From contig ONTZ01000017.1 of NCBI GenBank assembly GCA_900320905.1, forward strand, positions 1 to 60,336: a DNA stretch of 60,336 nt, written 5' to 3'. Positions 17,145 to 27,160 of the stretch are shown in pieces. This DNA comes from an uncultured Prevotella sp. (GTDB taxonomy: Bacteria > Bacteroidota > Bacteroidia > Bacteroidales > Bacteroidaceae). The notes beneath the pieces are model-generated. The model was not told the DNA's origin. It made no database searches and worked only from the letters and a program-made list of their open reading frames with translations. A program made the translations under genes and the position numbers. How positions within the stretch are numbered: the stretch's first letter is position 1; each line of letters opens with the position of its first letter.

Positions 17145-20100
17145 TTATTCCTCCTCAGTTTTAAGTGCGACTTCTTTCCCCTGGAATTTCTCATGCATCT
17201 TCTGGAACACCATGAAGAAAGCAGGGACGACGAACAGCAAGGCGAGGGTACCGACACTCATACCGCCGATGACGCCAAGGGCCAGGGCACGGTTGCCGTT
17301 GGCACCAGCACCACCCTCGATGACGAGCGGAATCATACCGATAATCATCGTGGCCACCGTCATCAGAATCGGACGTAGGCGCTCCTGACAGGCAGCAAAG
17401 GCCGCATCGCGGATGCTCATGCCCTGGGCACGGCGCTCAGAGGCAAACTCGGTGATCAGGATGGCTGTCTTAGCCAGCAGACCTATCAGCATGATGACAC
17501 CTGTCTGCAGGTAGATGTTGTTGTCCATGCCCGGCAGACCCAGTTGGTTGCCAAAGAAGGCGAACACGAAAGCACCCATCAGGCCGAACGGCACGCTGAA
17601 CAGCACGGCCCACGGAGTGAACCACGAGTTGTAAAGCGAGGCCAGGATGAGGTAAATGAGAATGGCGCAGATGAGGTAGATGAGAGCCGTGGCATTGGAG
17701 CCGGCAGCCTCCTCCAGTTCGCGCGACATGCCACTATACTCGAAGGTAGCCGTGTTGGGCATCGTCTCCTTGAACACCTCGGCAATGGCTTTGTGGGCGT
17801 CACCCTCAGTGTAGCCGCTACCAGTCGTGATGTAGCAAGTGATGTTCTGGAACAGGTTGAAGTGTTCGATATTGGCAGGACCGACAATCTGCTTCAGACT
17901 GACGAACTCAGCGATAGGTGCCATCTTGCCGCCCTTCACCTGTATGAAGATGTTTTGTAACGATGAGGGATCGAGACGGTATTCGGGCGAGGCTGCGGCC
18001 ATGATGCGGTAGACTTTACCAAACTGGTTGAAGTTGCCTATGTAAGCACCGCCGCAGAAGGAGCCTAGCGTATTGAGTACATCAGCAGGCGATACGCCGG
18101 CGCGGTCGCACTGGGCAGCATCGACATCGACTTGATACTTCGGGAAACGCTCGGAGTAGGTTGACATGGCGGAGGCTATCTCCGGACGTTCTGAGAGTTT
18201 GGCAAGAAAGTGCTCGGTATGCTGGGCAAATTCCGACAGGTTGCCGTCGGTGGGGTCCTCCACCACGAGGCTCACGCTGTTACTCGTGCCATAGCCGGGA
18301 ATCTGCGGCATCTGGAAGGGTAGCACTTGCAGATTCTTGATGTCTTTACAATCGAAGTAGAACCGGTACATGACGAGGTCAATCAGATGGTTCATACCGG
18401 GTCGGTCGTCCCAGTTCTTCAATCTGACGATAAGCGTGGCATAGTTAGAGCCGGCTCCGGACATCATACCATAGCCGCATACTACAGCGAAACTCTCCAA
18501 TTCAGGGATATTCTTCACCTTAGCCTCCACTTCCTTCACCATTTCGCGGGTTTGCTTCAGCGTGGCACCCTCCGGAGCTTGTATCTCAGCCAGGAACACA
18601 CCCTGGTCCTCCTGTGGCACAAGGCCCGACGGCAGACTCTTCATGAAGAACACCAGCAGCACGGCGGCCAAAGCCAGCAGGCTCCAAGCCAGAATGGGGC
18701 GCTTGATGAACTTCTGTACGCTTTTACTATATTTGTTATAGATGGCGTTGTAACTCACCGTATAGGCTTTCTTGGTATAATAGGTCAGCCCCTTGCCTTC
18801 CTTCTTGCCCTCGGTGGCGCGCATCATGATGGCACAGAGGGCAGGACAGAGTGTCAGGGCCGATATGCACGACAGACCGACGGAAGAGGCGATGGTAATA
18901 CCAAACTGGGTGAAGAACGTGCCCGACGTGCCGGGCATAAAGGTCACAGGGATAAACACCGCCATGAATACCAGCGTACACGAGACCACGGCTACCGACA
19001 CTTCGCTCATGGCCTGACGGGTGGCTTCGCGAGCATCGCTGATGCCACCCTCCATCTTCGCCATCACGGCCTCCACCACCACGATGGCATCATCCACCAC
19101 CGTACCGATGGCGAGCACCAGTGCGAACAGCGTAAGAATGTTGAGCGAGAAGCCTGCCAGCGAAACGATGGCAAAGGTGCCCATCAACGATACGATAATC
19201 GAGATAGAGGGGATGATGGTGGCCTTGAGGTTCTGCAGGAAGAAGAACACCACGAGCACCACGAGGATGATGGCAATGACAAGCGTCTCCACCACGTTGT
19301 GGATGGCGGCGAACAGGAAATCGTCGCTGGTCATCATAGTGACGAACTCCAATCCGGCTGGCATCGACTTCTTCGTCTCCTCAAACAGTTTGTTGATGCT
19401 GGCGTTCACCTGAGTGGCATTAGCACCAGGAGCCGCAAACACCATGCAGAGGGCACCTGGCTTGTCCTGGATGTTCGATGTGAAGTTGTAACTCATGGCA
19501 CCAATCTTCACCTCTGCCACATCACTCAAGTGCAGCATACCGCCGCCACTGGTGCGCAATACGATATCATTAAACTCCTCGATGGTCTTCAGCGTACCCT
19601 TGTACTGCATAGAATACTGGTAGGAGTTCTCCGACTGTTCACCCAAGGAACCTACACCAGCCACGAAACTCTGTCCACCGATGGCTGCGAAGATCTCGTT
19701 AGGGGTCAGTCCGTACTGTGCCATCACATCGGGCTTCAGCCAGATGCGCAGGGCGTATGTGTTACCTAAACTCAGTACGTTACCCACGCCAGTGATACGC
19801 ATCAGTTTCGGCTTGATGTTGATATCGACATAGTTTGATACGAAATCCTCGTCATACTTACCGTCGGCACTTCTCACAGCGAAAATCAGCAGGATGTTGT
19901 TCTGACGTTTCTGTACCGTCACACCGACCTTATTCACGTCGGCTGGCAGCAAAGCCTGTGCACGGGTCACGCGGTTCTGCACATTCACCGTCGCCATGTC
20001 TGGGTCGGTGCCTTGCTTGAAATAGACCGTAATCTCGGCTTCACCGTTAGAGGATGCCTTAGAGGTTATATAGGTCATGTCCGGCACACCGTTGATGGCC

Positions 20101-20303
20101 TCTTCCAAAGGCTGGATGACCGACTTCATCACCGTGTTCTCGTCAGCACCCGAATAACTGGTAGTGACCGACACCGTAGGAGGCGCAATGTCGGGGTATT
20201 GTTCCACGGCCAGTGTGTTCATGGAGATATAGCCCACCAGCGCTATCACGATCGAGATGGCACACGCCATCACGTATTTATTGATAAAAATATTATTTTT
20301 CAT
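17145..20303 (-). CDS. RND multidrug efflux pump (AcrB/HAE1 type)
   Basis: The 1052-residue inner-membrane pump matches the AcrB family in length and layout. It has an N-terminal helix (VMACAISIVIALVGY), QYPDIAPPTVSV, two large periplasmic domains, and twelve membrane helices. The proton-relay Asp pair appears in GTVVDDAIVVVEAV (about 405-418), and the TM10-12 region includes MIGLLAKTAILITEFA. It is driven by the proton gradient and takes substrates from the periplasm and outer leaflet. It sits 15 bp after its adaptor and 3 bp before its channel, forming a complete tripartite system. Substrate cannot be told from sequence. Confidence 0.95.
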   Translation of the reverse strand: MKNNIFINKYVMACAISIVIALVGYISMNTLAVEQYPDIAPPTVSVTTSYSGADENTVMKSVIQPLEEAINGVPDMTYITSKASSNGEAEITVYFKQGTDPDMATVNVQNRVTRAQALLPADVNKVGVTVQKRQNNILLIFAVRSADGKYDEDFVSNYVDINIKPKLMRITGVGNVLSLGNTYALRIWLKPDVMAQYGLTPNEIFAAIGGQSFVAGVGSLGEQSENSYQYSMQYKGTLKTIEEFNDIVLRTSGGGMLHLSDVAEVKIGAMSYNFTSNIQDKPGALCMVFAAPGANATQVNASINKLFEETKKSMPAGLEFVTMMTSDDFLFAAIHNVVETLVIAIILVVLVVFFFLQNLKATIIPSISIIVSLMGTFAIVSLAGFSLNILTLFALVLAIGTVVDDAIVVVEAVMAKMEGGISDAREATRQAMSEVSVAVVSCTLVFMAVFIPVTFMPGTSGTFFTQFGITIASSVGLSCISALTLCPALCAIMMRATEGKKEGKGLTYYTKKAYTVSYNAIYNKYSKSVQKFIKRPILAWSLLALAAVLLVFFMKSLPSGLVPQEDQGVFLAEIQAPEGATLKQTREMVKEVEAKVKNIPELESFAVVCGYGMMSGAGSNYATLIVRLKNWDDRPGMNHLIDLVMYRFYFDCKDIKNLQVLPFQMPQIPGYGTSNSVSLVVEDPTDGNLSEFAQHTEHFLAKLSERPEIASAMSTYSERFPKYQVDVDAAQCDRAGVSPADVLNTLGSFCGGAYIGNFNQFGKVYRIMAAASPEYRLDPSSLQNIFIQVKGGKMAPIAEFVSLKQIVGPANIEHFNLFQNITCYITTGSGYTEGDAHKAIAEVFKETMPNTATFEYSGMSRELEEAAGSNATALIYLICAILIYLILASLYNSWFTPWAVLFSVPFGLMGAFVFAFFGNQLGLPGMDNNIYLQTGVIMLIGLLAKTAILITEFASERRAQGMSIRDAAFAACQERLRPILMTVATMIIGMIPLVIEGGAGANGNRALALGVIGGMSVGTLALLFVVPAFFMVFQKMHEKFQGKEVALKTEEE

Positions 20304-20318
20304 ACGGAAGCAAATTTA

Positions 20319-21449
20319 TCACTTATCATTTTTCACTTCCTCGGGGAAAAGCACCTTCAGTCCCTCCGTCACATTGTTAGCGCCAGTGGTCACAATCCGG
20401 TCGCCCACATTCAGGCCACTGGTTATGATGAAGTCCTTACCGTTACCAGTATCTGCTGTTGTCACGTCAATAGCGGTAGCCGTACTGTCGGCCTGTACCT
20501 TATACACAATAGACTTGTCTTGCATACGTACCACAGCATTCTGAGGAACCACTACCACGTCCTTCTCGCCCAACAATATCACTACCGTACCCTGAATGCC
20601 CGAGTACAGATGACCCTCGGGGTTGGGGAACGAAACCTTAAGGGTCAGCGAGCCGGTAGCGGCATTCACGACACCCGACATGCTGACGATACGACCTTTG
20701 TGGGGATACTCCGTACCATTCTTCATGACAAACGTTGCTGGGGGCAAGTTGGCAAGATATTTCTCTTTATCGGCTATATTGATGCCTTCCTGCACCATAC
20801 CCTCGATAATGGACTCTGTCAGCGAGAACTCGGCATCCATCGTTGTATTGCCACTCAGCATGGTCAGTTGGGTCGCAGGCGATACCTGGTCGCCAGTACG
20901 CACGGGGATCTCACCGATAACGCCAGACACGGGAGCGGTGATGGTACAGAACCCGAGGTTCACCTTAGCACGGTTCACCTGCGCACGAGCCTGGGCTACC
21001 GAAGCCTGGGCCTGCTTATAGGAGTTCTCAGAGTTGCTCAGCATATAACTGCTCACGATTTTCTTATCAAAGAGGTTCTTGTTCGACTCATACTCCAGTT
21101 TCGCAGAGTTCTCTTGAGCCAAAGCAGCCTGCAGGTTGGCCTGTGCAGCCTCCAGATCGAGTTGTGCGTTACGCGAGTCGATGACAAAGAGCGTCTGCCC
21201 TTTCTTCACCTGCTGACCTTCTGTCACACAAATCTTAGTCAACTGGCCACTGACCTGTGGCGTTACCGTTACATCGTTCTGACCTTTCATTCTGGCACTG
21301 AACTTATACGGGAGTTCAATGTCCGACTTCTTAACTGTCATCGTCTCAAACGATGTCTGCACTTCCTTGGGCATGTCCAGACCGCACGAGGTCAGGCCAC
21401 AGGCCACTGTACCGAGCCCCAACACCCACTTCATAGATATCATTTTCAT
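20319..21449 (-). CDS. RND efflux periplasmic adaptor lipoprotein
   Basis: The 376-residue membrane-fusion protein has a lipobox (GLTSC near residue 23), a barrel-sandwich half (VTVTPQVSGQLTKICVTEGQ and FVIDSRNAQLDLEAAQANLQ), an alpha-helical hairpin rich in Ala, Gln and Asn, the second lipoyl half (ITAPVSGVIGEIPVRTGDQV), and C-terminal beta-barrel and membrane-proximal domains. It bridges the RND pump and the outer-membrane channel encoded next. It is the first gene of the operon and has a textbook promoter at 21483-21514. Confidence 0.94.
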   Translation of the reverse strand: MKMISMKWVLGLGTVACGLTSCGLDMPKEVQTSFETMTVKKSDIELPYKFSARMKGQNDVTVTPQVSGQLTKICVTEGQQVKKGQTLFVIDSRNAQLDLEAAQANLQAALAQENSAKLEYESNKNLFDKKIVSSYMLSNSENSYKQAQASVAQARAQVNRAKVNLGFCTITAPVSGVIGEIPVRTGDQVSPATQLTMLSGNTTMDAEFSLTESIIEGMVQEGINIADKEKYLANLPPATFVMKNGTEYPHKGRIVSMSGVVNAATGSLTLKVSFPNPEGHLYSGIQGTVVILLGEKDVVVVPQNAVVRMQDKSIVYKVQADSTATAIDVTTADTGNGKDFIITSGLNVGDRIVTTGANNVTEGLKVLFPEEVKNDK

Positions 21450-21482
21450 GTGAATAATATTTAATAGTTGTTATTTTGGTGG

Positions 21483-21514
21483 CAAAGATAAAAAAAAAAA
21501 CCGAAAGCGCCAAA
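21483..21514 (-). promoter_or_regulatory. Efflux operon promoter (TTTG-N20-TATCTTTG)
   Basis: On the minus strand TTTG (21511-21514) and TATCTTTG (21483-21490) are exactly 20 bp apart. The A/T-rich leader to the adaptor ATG is about 30 nt. I saw no operator-like dyad beside it. Confidence 0.7.
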
Positions 21515-21552
21515 ACTTTCAGTTATTTTTTATTTCTGTATAATCCAGTTGG

Positions 21553-24099
21553 TCAGAACGAGGGGTTAATGACAAAGCGGATACCGTGCTCCGAAGCCGT
21601 GGGCAGGTCGCGATAATTGATACGATGGACATACTCAATCTGCAGGATCGTGAAAATGTTCTGTATGCCGACAGCATACTCCCAGTAGGGTTTCCGTCCG
21701 TCCATGATGAAACTATTTGCAGGGAAGATCAGCAGTCGCGAGTTCGTCTGATTCTCAGGCAGGTATGGATTGTTCTTGTCTGAGAGTGTCCCCCAAAGCC
21801 CCTTGAACTCAAAGATCTCACGCCACTTGAGTTTGCGGAGCAAAGGGATGCGGTTCAGTAACTTACCACCCATCTCCCAGGTAAGCATCAACGAGGCATA
21901 GCGGTCATTGAGGAATTCCATGTTGTTGACCATATTGAACAACTGCGGATAAACGATATACGAGAGGTTGGCCTGCGGCATTGGCAACAGTGGCCAGGGC
22001 ACCTGGTTCCATTGCTGTCCGATGCGAATACGGGTATCGATCTTACCCCAACTCATAGGGAGCCATGTGCGACGATACCACTCGAATTCCGTATAGTTGT
22101 AGGCGTACTCACCTCCCAACAGACCGTCATAGCCTATGGTATGCTGTAACTGTATGTACCACGCGTCACGATTCATGGTGCGACGGCGCTGCTTGGTATT
22201 AACGAATTTCTCTTCCGGGGCATAGCGGATGCCGAAGGTCGACTCTGTGTAACGCATCTTCGAAAGCGCCTCAGAGCCTGGGGCTACGGGAAGCAGTTCC
22301 ATCGTACCGACGGGGTCGATACGCTCCGTCTTCAGGTCAGCCGTGAAGCGCCAGTGGTTAGGTGTCTCGTACTCATAGGCCAGTCGCTGGGTATTATACA
22401 TGAACATCTTGTCGATGTCGTGTACCTTAAATGATGAGAACACATTGTCCTTGTCAGTGGCAGCATATTTATCACTCGGCAGGGCAACGTCGCGCTTCGA
22501 GGAGAAAGTGAGGTGGTTGACGGGGAACTCCTGCGGCAGGTACTGCTTTGCAGGGAACGAATAGGTGAGTTCGGCATTGTAGTAGTTCTCATGCGTCTTC
22601 GTGCCATAGGCATAATAGCCCTTCACGAAGAGATGGGGATTGAGATTCGCCGTGGTCTGTCCGCCAAACCTGAAGCGCAGCCCGTCGTAGAAATTCTGGG
22701 AGATGAAGGTGTTGATAGGGCCGACGTCAAACTTACTGGGTTTTTCCCGCGTGCCAGTCTCTAAGTAATTCTCGAAGAGAGCCTTGAGCACGAAGATGAC
22801 ATACTTGAAGCCCTTCACCTGCTCCAGATGGTCGAGGAATCCGCCCATGCCCGCCTCGCTCCTGGTGAACTCCACCTGACGGTGCTCCTGCCAGAAAGCA
22901 TCGCTGCGACGGTCGGAACCGGCCTCCACCTGTATCGGGTTCTTGCTCTTGAACCGCTCGCGCGGCAACGGGTCGAACGAGAAATCAGTCTTTCGTGTCG
23001 TCCGGGTTATCACGGCCTTCTGTATCCATTCCGTCAGCATCAGTTCCACTATCATGTCATCAACGGTAAGCAGCCATTCGCCGTTGTCCTGACGGGCGAA
23101 CTCCTGCATGCACTGCATCGACTCCACCCAGTTGATGTCTGTAGAACGGGGAAGCATCAACTCGCAGCGCTTCACCTGATAGGTTGTATCGTCGAGGATG
23201 TATATCTGTCCACGGAAGCCATAGTCCTGTATGTTATTCGGCAAGAAGTCGAGATGGATGCAACGGTCGGGGCCCACATAGACGGTGTCGGCAATGTAGT
23301 AGCGGTAGAACTGGATGGCGTCGCGCCCGATGGGCGAACTGAACTTATGGCGCATCAGGAGGATATAGTCATCGTAGATATCCACATCGGCGAAGACCTC
23401 GCGCATCACGGTGGTCAGTATCTCACCTGTCTGAAACAGGTCGTTGACACCACTCGACCTCGTTCCCTTCACGATGGTACGCTCAGCCTTCGGATCCTTC
23501 CGCCAGAGTTGTTCGGTCACCATCTCATCGACTGTCAGCGGCAGCACCATCTTATCGGTATACTGGCTACTGTCAACCTGCTCACGCATCCAGGGGAATT
23601 TCTTGAACAAGCCCTTCTCCAAGTTTTCCGGTTTCAGGTCATTCAACCCAAGACCAATCTTCTGGTAGTTCTGGTAACGGTAAAAATCATGACGCTTCAG
23701 GTCAGCCTTCTTTTTGTTGGCAATCACCTTGCGCATCAGTTCCACGGCCGGATTGTCCTTACGACGGTAGCGCGAACTCTTCTTCGACTTTACCGTCACT
23801 TCTTTCAGTGTCTGGTTGTCGGCAGCCAGTCGAATCGTCATCTGAGCGGGCGTCTGTGGTCCCACGTTGATAACCTGTTCACGATAGCCAACCGAACTGA
23901 TGGTCAGTCGCCAGCCGTTATGACGGTCGATGCGGAAACGCCCCTCCCCATTGGCAATCGCGGATATGCGATTTCCCTTGTACTGGACGGTGGCGTAGGG
24001 TATGGGGTAGCCATCAGAGGCATCGACCACCACACCGCTGATCTGTGCAGACAGCATCAGGGACATTGTCAACAAGACTGACAGGAGGAAGGTTCTCAT
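21553..24099 (-). CDS. DUF5686/carboxypeptidase-regulatory-like outer-membrane protein
   Basis: The 848-residue protein starts at 24099 with a signal peptide (MRTFLLSVLLTMSLMLSAQ). A carboxypeptidase-D regulatory-like domain follows (GVVVDASDGYPIPYATVQYK, to about residue 110), then a basic linker (KSKKSSRYRRKDNPAVELM) and a long beta-rich region ending in Phe after RFVINPS, as expected of an outer-membrane barrel. This is the DUF5686 family, common and uncharacterised in Bacteroidetes. The frame is open for another 104 codons upstream, but that part overlaps prfC and is not protein-like. It starts 4 bp after the prfC stop. Confidence 0.85.
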   Translation of the reverse strand: MRTFLLSVLLTMSLMLSAQISGVVVDASDGYPIPYATVQYKGNRISAIANGEGRFRIDRHNGWRLTISSVGYREQVINVGPQTPAQMTIRLAADNQTLKEVTVKSKKSSRYRRKDNPAVELMRKVIANKKKADLKRHDFYRYQNYQKIGLGLNDLKPENLEKGLFKKFPWMREQVDSSQYTDKMVLPLTVDEMVTEQLWRKDPKAERTIVKGTRSSGVNDLFQTGEILTTVMREVFADVDIYDDYILLMRHKFSSPIGRDAIQFYRYYIADTVYVGPDRCIHLDFLPNNIQDYGFRGQIYILDDTTYQVKRCELMLPRSTDINWVESMQCMQEFARQDNGEWLLTVDDMIVELMLTEWIQKAVITRTTRKTDFSFDPLPRERFKSKNPIQVEAGSDRRSDAFWQEHRQVEFTRSEAGMGGFLDHLEQVKGFKYVIFVLKALFENYLETGTREKPSKFDVGPINTFISQNFYDGLRFRFGGQTTANLNPHLFVKGYYAYGTKTHENYYNAELTYSFPAKQYLPQEFPVNHLTFSSKRDVALPSDKYAATDKDNVFSSFKVHDIDKMFMYNTQRLAYEYETPNHWRFTADLKTERIDPVGTMELLPVAPGSEALSKMRYTESTFGIRYAPEEKFVNTKQRRRTMNRDAWYIQLQHTIGYDGLLGGEYAYNYTEFEWYRRTWLPMSWGKIDTRIRIGQQWNQVPWPLLPMPQANLSYIVYPQLFNMVNNMEFLNDRYASLMLTWEMGGKLLNRIPLLRKLKWREIFEFKGLWGTLSDKNNPYLPENQTNSRLLIFPANSFIMDGRKPYWEYAVGIQNIFTILQIEYVHRINYRDLPTASEHGIRFVINPSF

Positions 24100-24103
24100 A
24101 ACG

Positions 24104-25693
24104 TTAGAATTCACTGGTGAAATGGAACTTGATATGCTTGAAGTCCTCCTGCGCCATGGAGAGCACATAGCCAGAGTCAGCGAGGAAGACATCTCGTCCC
24201 TCCTTATCTTTGGCCATATACTGATACTTGCGTTTCTTGAAATTTTCCAATTCCTTGTCGTCGTCACTCTCAATCCAACAAGCCTTATACAGATGTACAG
24301 GTTCCCAACGGCACTTGGCATTATACTCGTTCTCCAGGCGATACTGGATGACCTCAAACTGCAACTGCCCCACGGTGCCGATGATCTTACGGTTGTTGAA
24401 CTGGTTGACAAACAACTGCGCCACGCCCTCGTCCATAAGTTGGTCGATGCCCTTCTGCAGTTGCTTCGACTTCATCGGGTCGTCGTTCTCGATGTATTTG
24501 AAGAGTTCCGGCGAGAAAGAAGGCAGTCCACGGAAATGCAATTGTTCTCCTTCTGTGAGCGTGTCACCAATCTTGAAGATACCACCGGTATCAGGCAATC
24601 CCACAATATCACCCGGCCAGGCCTCGTCGATGGTGCTCTTACGCTGCGCCATAAACTGTGTGGGCGAGGTGAAGCGCATCGTCTTTCCCTGACGGACATG
24701 CAGATAGGGTACATTGCGCTGGAAACGTCCACTGCACACCTTGCAGAAGGCGATACAGGAACGGTGGTTGGGGTCGATATTCGCCGTAATCTTGAAAATA
24801 AAACCCGTAAACTTGGGTTCCTCGGGCTGCACGTCGCGCTCCTCAGCCTTCGTGGGACGGGGCGACGGGGCGATCTCCACGAAACAGTTCAGCAGTTCCT
24901 GCACACCGAAATTATTCAGGGCTGAGCCGAAGAACACGGGAGCCACCTCGGCATTTCTATACGTCTCGACATCGAACTCAGGATAGACGCCATCCACCAG
25001 TTCTAAATCCTCACGGAGTTTCTCGGCATTCTGCTCCCCTACCCTGTTATCGAGTTCATCGCTGTTGACATCCACTTCCACTTTATCCGTCACGCGTTGT
25101 TTGTCGGGCGTGAAGAGGTCAAGTTTCTGTTCGTAGATGTTATAGACACCCTTGAACTTAGCCCCTTGGTTGATAGGCCAACTTAGCGGGCGCACCTTGA
25201 TCTCGAGTTCCTGTTCCAGTTCGTCGAGCAGATCGAAGGGATCGCGACCCTCACGGTCCATCTTATTGATGAAGATAATGACAGGTGTCTTACGCATACG
25301 GCAGACAGTCATCAGTTTACGTGTCTGCGTCTCCACGCCCTTGGCACCATCCACCACGATGATGGCGGAATCGACAGCCGTCAGTGTACGGAAAGTATCT
25401 TCGGCAAAGTCCTGGTGACCCGGGGTGTCGAGGATATTCACTTTATATTCAATATCCGAACCCTCCGGGGTATAGTCGAACTCCATCACCGAGGTCGATA
25501 CCGAGATACCACGCTGCTTCTCGATATCCATCCAGTCGGAGGTGGCGGTTTTCTTGATCTTGTTGTTCTTGACGGCACCTGCCACCTGTATCTGTCCGCC
25601 AAACAGCAGGAACTTCTCCGTCAGGGTCGTCTTACCTGCATCCGGGTGCGAGATGATGGCAAATGTCCTTCTTCTTTCTATCTCTTGATTCAT
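24104..25693 (-). CDS. prfC: Peptide chain release factor 3
   Basis: The 529-residue GTPase recycles RF1/RF2 from terminated ribosomes. It has the G motifs [20 protein letters not shown] and FINKMDRE, the RGISV switch, a domain II near [12 protein letters not shown], and the RF3-specific C-terminal domain ([19 protein letters not shown]). I chose the ATG at 25691-25693; a GTG two codons earlier lies inside the dispersed repeat. The whole 9-bp gap to the rfbD stop is repeat sequence. Confidence 0.95.
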   Translation of the reverse strand: MNQEIERRRTFAIISHPDAGKTTLTEKFLLFGGQIQVAGAVKNNKIKKTATSDWMDIEKQRGISVSTSVMEFDYTPEGSDIEYKVNILDTPGHQDFAEDTFRTLTAVDSAIIVVDGAKGVETQTRKLMTVCRMRKTPVIIFINKMDREGRDPFDLLDELEQELEIKVRPLSWPINQGAKFKGVYNIYEQKLDLFTPDKQRVTDKVEVDVNSDELDNRVGEQNAEKLREDLELVDGVYPEFDVETYRNAEVAPVFFGSALNNFGVQELLNCFVEIAPSPRPTKAEERDVQPEEPKFTGFIFKITANIDPNHRSCIAFCKVCSGRFQRNVPYLHVRQGKTMRFTSPTQFMAQRKSTIDEAWPGDIVGLPDTGGIFKIGDTLTEGEQLHFRGLPSFSPELFKYIENDDPMKSKQLQKGIDQLMDEGVAQLFVNQFNNRKIIGTVGQLQFEVIQYRLENEYNAKCRWEPVHLYKACWIESDDDKELENFKKRKYQYMAKDKEGRDVFLADSGYVLSMAQEDFKHIKFHFTSEF

Positions 25694-25723
25694 AGCCACA
25701 GATTACACAGATTTACACAGAGA
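25694..25723 (+). repeat. CACAGATT-type repeat spanning the rfbD end and prfC start
   Basis: AGCCACAGATTACACAGATT and continuation run from directly upstream of the prfC ATG, through the gap, into the last codons of rfbD. On the coding strand the element supplies the C-terminal residues SLCKSV and the TAA stop of rfbD. Confidence 0.8.
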
Positions 25724-26563
25724 TGCTATGCATTCGGCCAAAGATTCTTCCCAGTAGGGAATCTCGAGGCCGTAGGTCTGTTTGATTTTTGTCTTGTCGA
25801 GCACAGAATAGTGCGGACGGTTGGCTGGCGTGGGATACTCCTCAGTATGGAGGGGACGCACATGACAGGTTGTGATACCTGCGATGCGATGAATGGCCTT
25901 CGTGAAATCATACCAGGAGATGATACCCTCATTGGAGAAATGGTAGATGCCTGGCACAATGCCCTGGTTGATGGCAGCGAAGATAGCCACAGCCAGGTCA
26001 CGGGCGTAGGTCGGTGTGCCTATCTGGTCGAAGATCACACCCAACTCAGGTTTCTCCTTGCCCAAGCGGATCATGGTCTTCACGAAGTTATTGCCAAAGG
26101 TGGAATACAGCCATGCCGTGCGAATGATCATGGTCTTCTTACAGAACTTCTGAACACCCAGTTCACCTGCCAACTTCGTCGAGCCATAGACACTGTCGGG
26201 ACAAGGGGTGTCGGTCTCCACATACGGCGTATGCTTAGTGCCGTTGAAGACATAGTCTGTCGATATCTGGATGATCCAGCCGCCACGTTTCTCGACAGCG
26301 GCTGCCAGATAGGCAGGCGCCACCGTGTTCAGCGTCGTGCAGAGTTCCTTATTGTCCTCCGCCTTATCCACTGCAGTATAGGCGGCACAGTTTACGACAC
26401 CGTCTATTTCATTGTCTGTCACGAACTTTTCCACGGCCTGCTGATCAGTGATATCCAATTCTGCCACATCCGTATTAAAATAGGTATGCTGGGGATTGTC
26501 CTTCTCCAGCAACTGCATCTCGTTTCCCAGTTGCCCGTTGCAACCTGTAATCAATATTTTCAT
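25703..26563 (-). CDS. rfbD: dTDP-4-dehydrorhamnose reductase
   Basis: The 286-residue SDR enzyme makes dTDP-L-rhamnose, the final step of that pathway. It has the Rossmann start MKILITGCNGQLGNEMQ, NCAAYTAVDKAED, the STDYVFNG active-site segment, the YGSTKLAGE motif with the catalytic Tyr and Lys, and RTAWLYS. Its last six residues come from a CACAGATT repeat. It lies in a run DUF4924-rfbD-prfC-DUF5686. The partner rfbA is about 15 kb away on the other strand. Confidence 0.95.
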   Translation of the reverse strand: MKILITGCNGQLGNEMQLLEKDNPQHTYFNTDVAELDITDQQAVEKFVTDNEIDGVVNCAAYTAVDKAEDNKELCTTLNTVAPAYLAAAVEKRGGWIIQISTDYVFNGTKHTPYVETDTPCPDSVYGSTKLAGELGVQKFCKKTMIIRTAWLYSTFGNNFVKTMIRLGKEKPELGVIFDQIGTPTYARDLAVAIFAAINQGIVPGIYHFSNEGIISWYDFTKAIHRIAGITTCHVRPLHTEEYPTPANRPHYSVLDKTKIKQTYGLEIPYWEESLAECIASLCKSV

Positions 26564-26586
26564 TCTACTCTTCTTTTGAACACGGA

Positions 26587-27129
26587 TTATAATTCCAATC
26601 CTTCTTTTTTATCTTTGTGATAGTAATCTGAAAGCATCCCGATGAAGGTAGTGATTTCCTTCACGGCATGCGCAGTATCGGGCGAGATATCCTTCTTCTG
26701 CAAGCGCAGCAGCATCACGCCATAGAGCGAGTTGAAACATGTTTCTATCTCATTCTCTTCTTTGTTGGCACCACGGTTGCGCAGTTCAACGATAAACGGC
26801 AGCACCTTGTAGTACTCCGCATTGTAGAAAGGGAATTTCGTAGACTGCAGCAACTGGTCATGGAGTTCTACCAGCATCTGCATCGTCACCTTGTTGATTT
26901 GCAGATGTCCTTTCTCACGACAGCCCTCCTGATTCATCATACGGATGAGGTTACCAAACCAGTCGAGTTCCTCTTCCTTCTGTTCGTCCGTATAGTCGAA
27001 GCGGCTCACCCATTCGTCGCGAATGCGCCTCAGCGAACAGTCGAACGCCCGTATCGTATCCTCTACCTGCCACATATACAGCAGATATTCGGCAATATTC
27101 TTCTTTCTTAATTCCTGTGCTATAAACAT
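26587..27129 (-). CDS. DUF4924 family protein
   Basis: The 180-residue, mostly helical cytoplasmic protein begins MFIAQELRKKNIAEYLLYMW, the characteristic start of the Bacteroidetes DUF4924 family. It continues with EEELDWFGNLIRMMNQEGC, QINKVTMQMLVELHDQLL and a C-terminal EITTFIGMLSDYYHKDKKEG. Function is unknown. Its TAA stop lies inside a CACGGATTATAA-type repeat. It lies between the LysE and rfbD genes, 23 bp before the latter. Confidence 0.85.
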   Translation of the reverse strand: MFIAQELRKKNIAEYLLYMWQVEDTIRAFDCSLRRIRDEWVSRFDYTDEQKEEELDWFGNLIRMMNQEGCREKGHLQINKVTMQMLVELHDQLLQSTKFPFYNAEYYKVLPFIVELRNRGANKEENEIETCFNSLYGVMLLRLQKKDISPDTAHAVKEITTFIGMLSDYYHKDKKEGLEL

Positions 27130-27131
27130 CT

Positions 27132-27160
27132 TTCTGTGTAAATCTGTGTCATCTGTGGCT
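27132..27160 (-). repeat. CACAGATT-type repeat at the LysE-gene stop
   Basis: On the minus strand AGCCACAGATGACACAGATT starts within the TAG stop of the LysE-family gene and ends 3 bp before the DUF4924 start codon, so it fills that intergenic gap. Confidence 0.78.

Noticed and set aside
18327-19769. 480-codon plus-strand ORF opposite the RND pump
   Set aside because: The opposite strand encodes an intact AcrB-type pump; the long antisense frame follows from its codon bias.
22828-24081. 417-codon plus-strand ORF opposite DUF5686
   Set aside because: Antisense shadow of a conserved exported protein; no promoter or family features.
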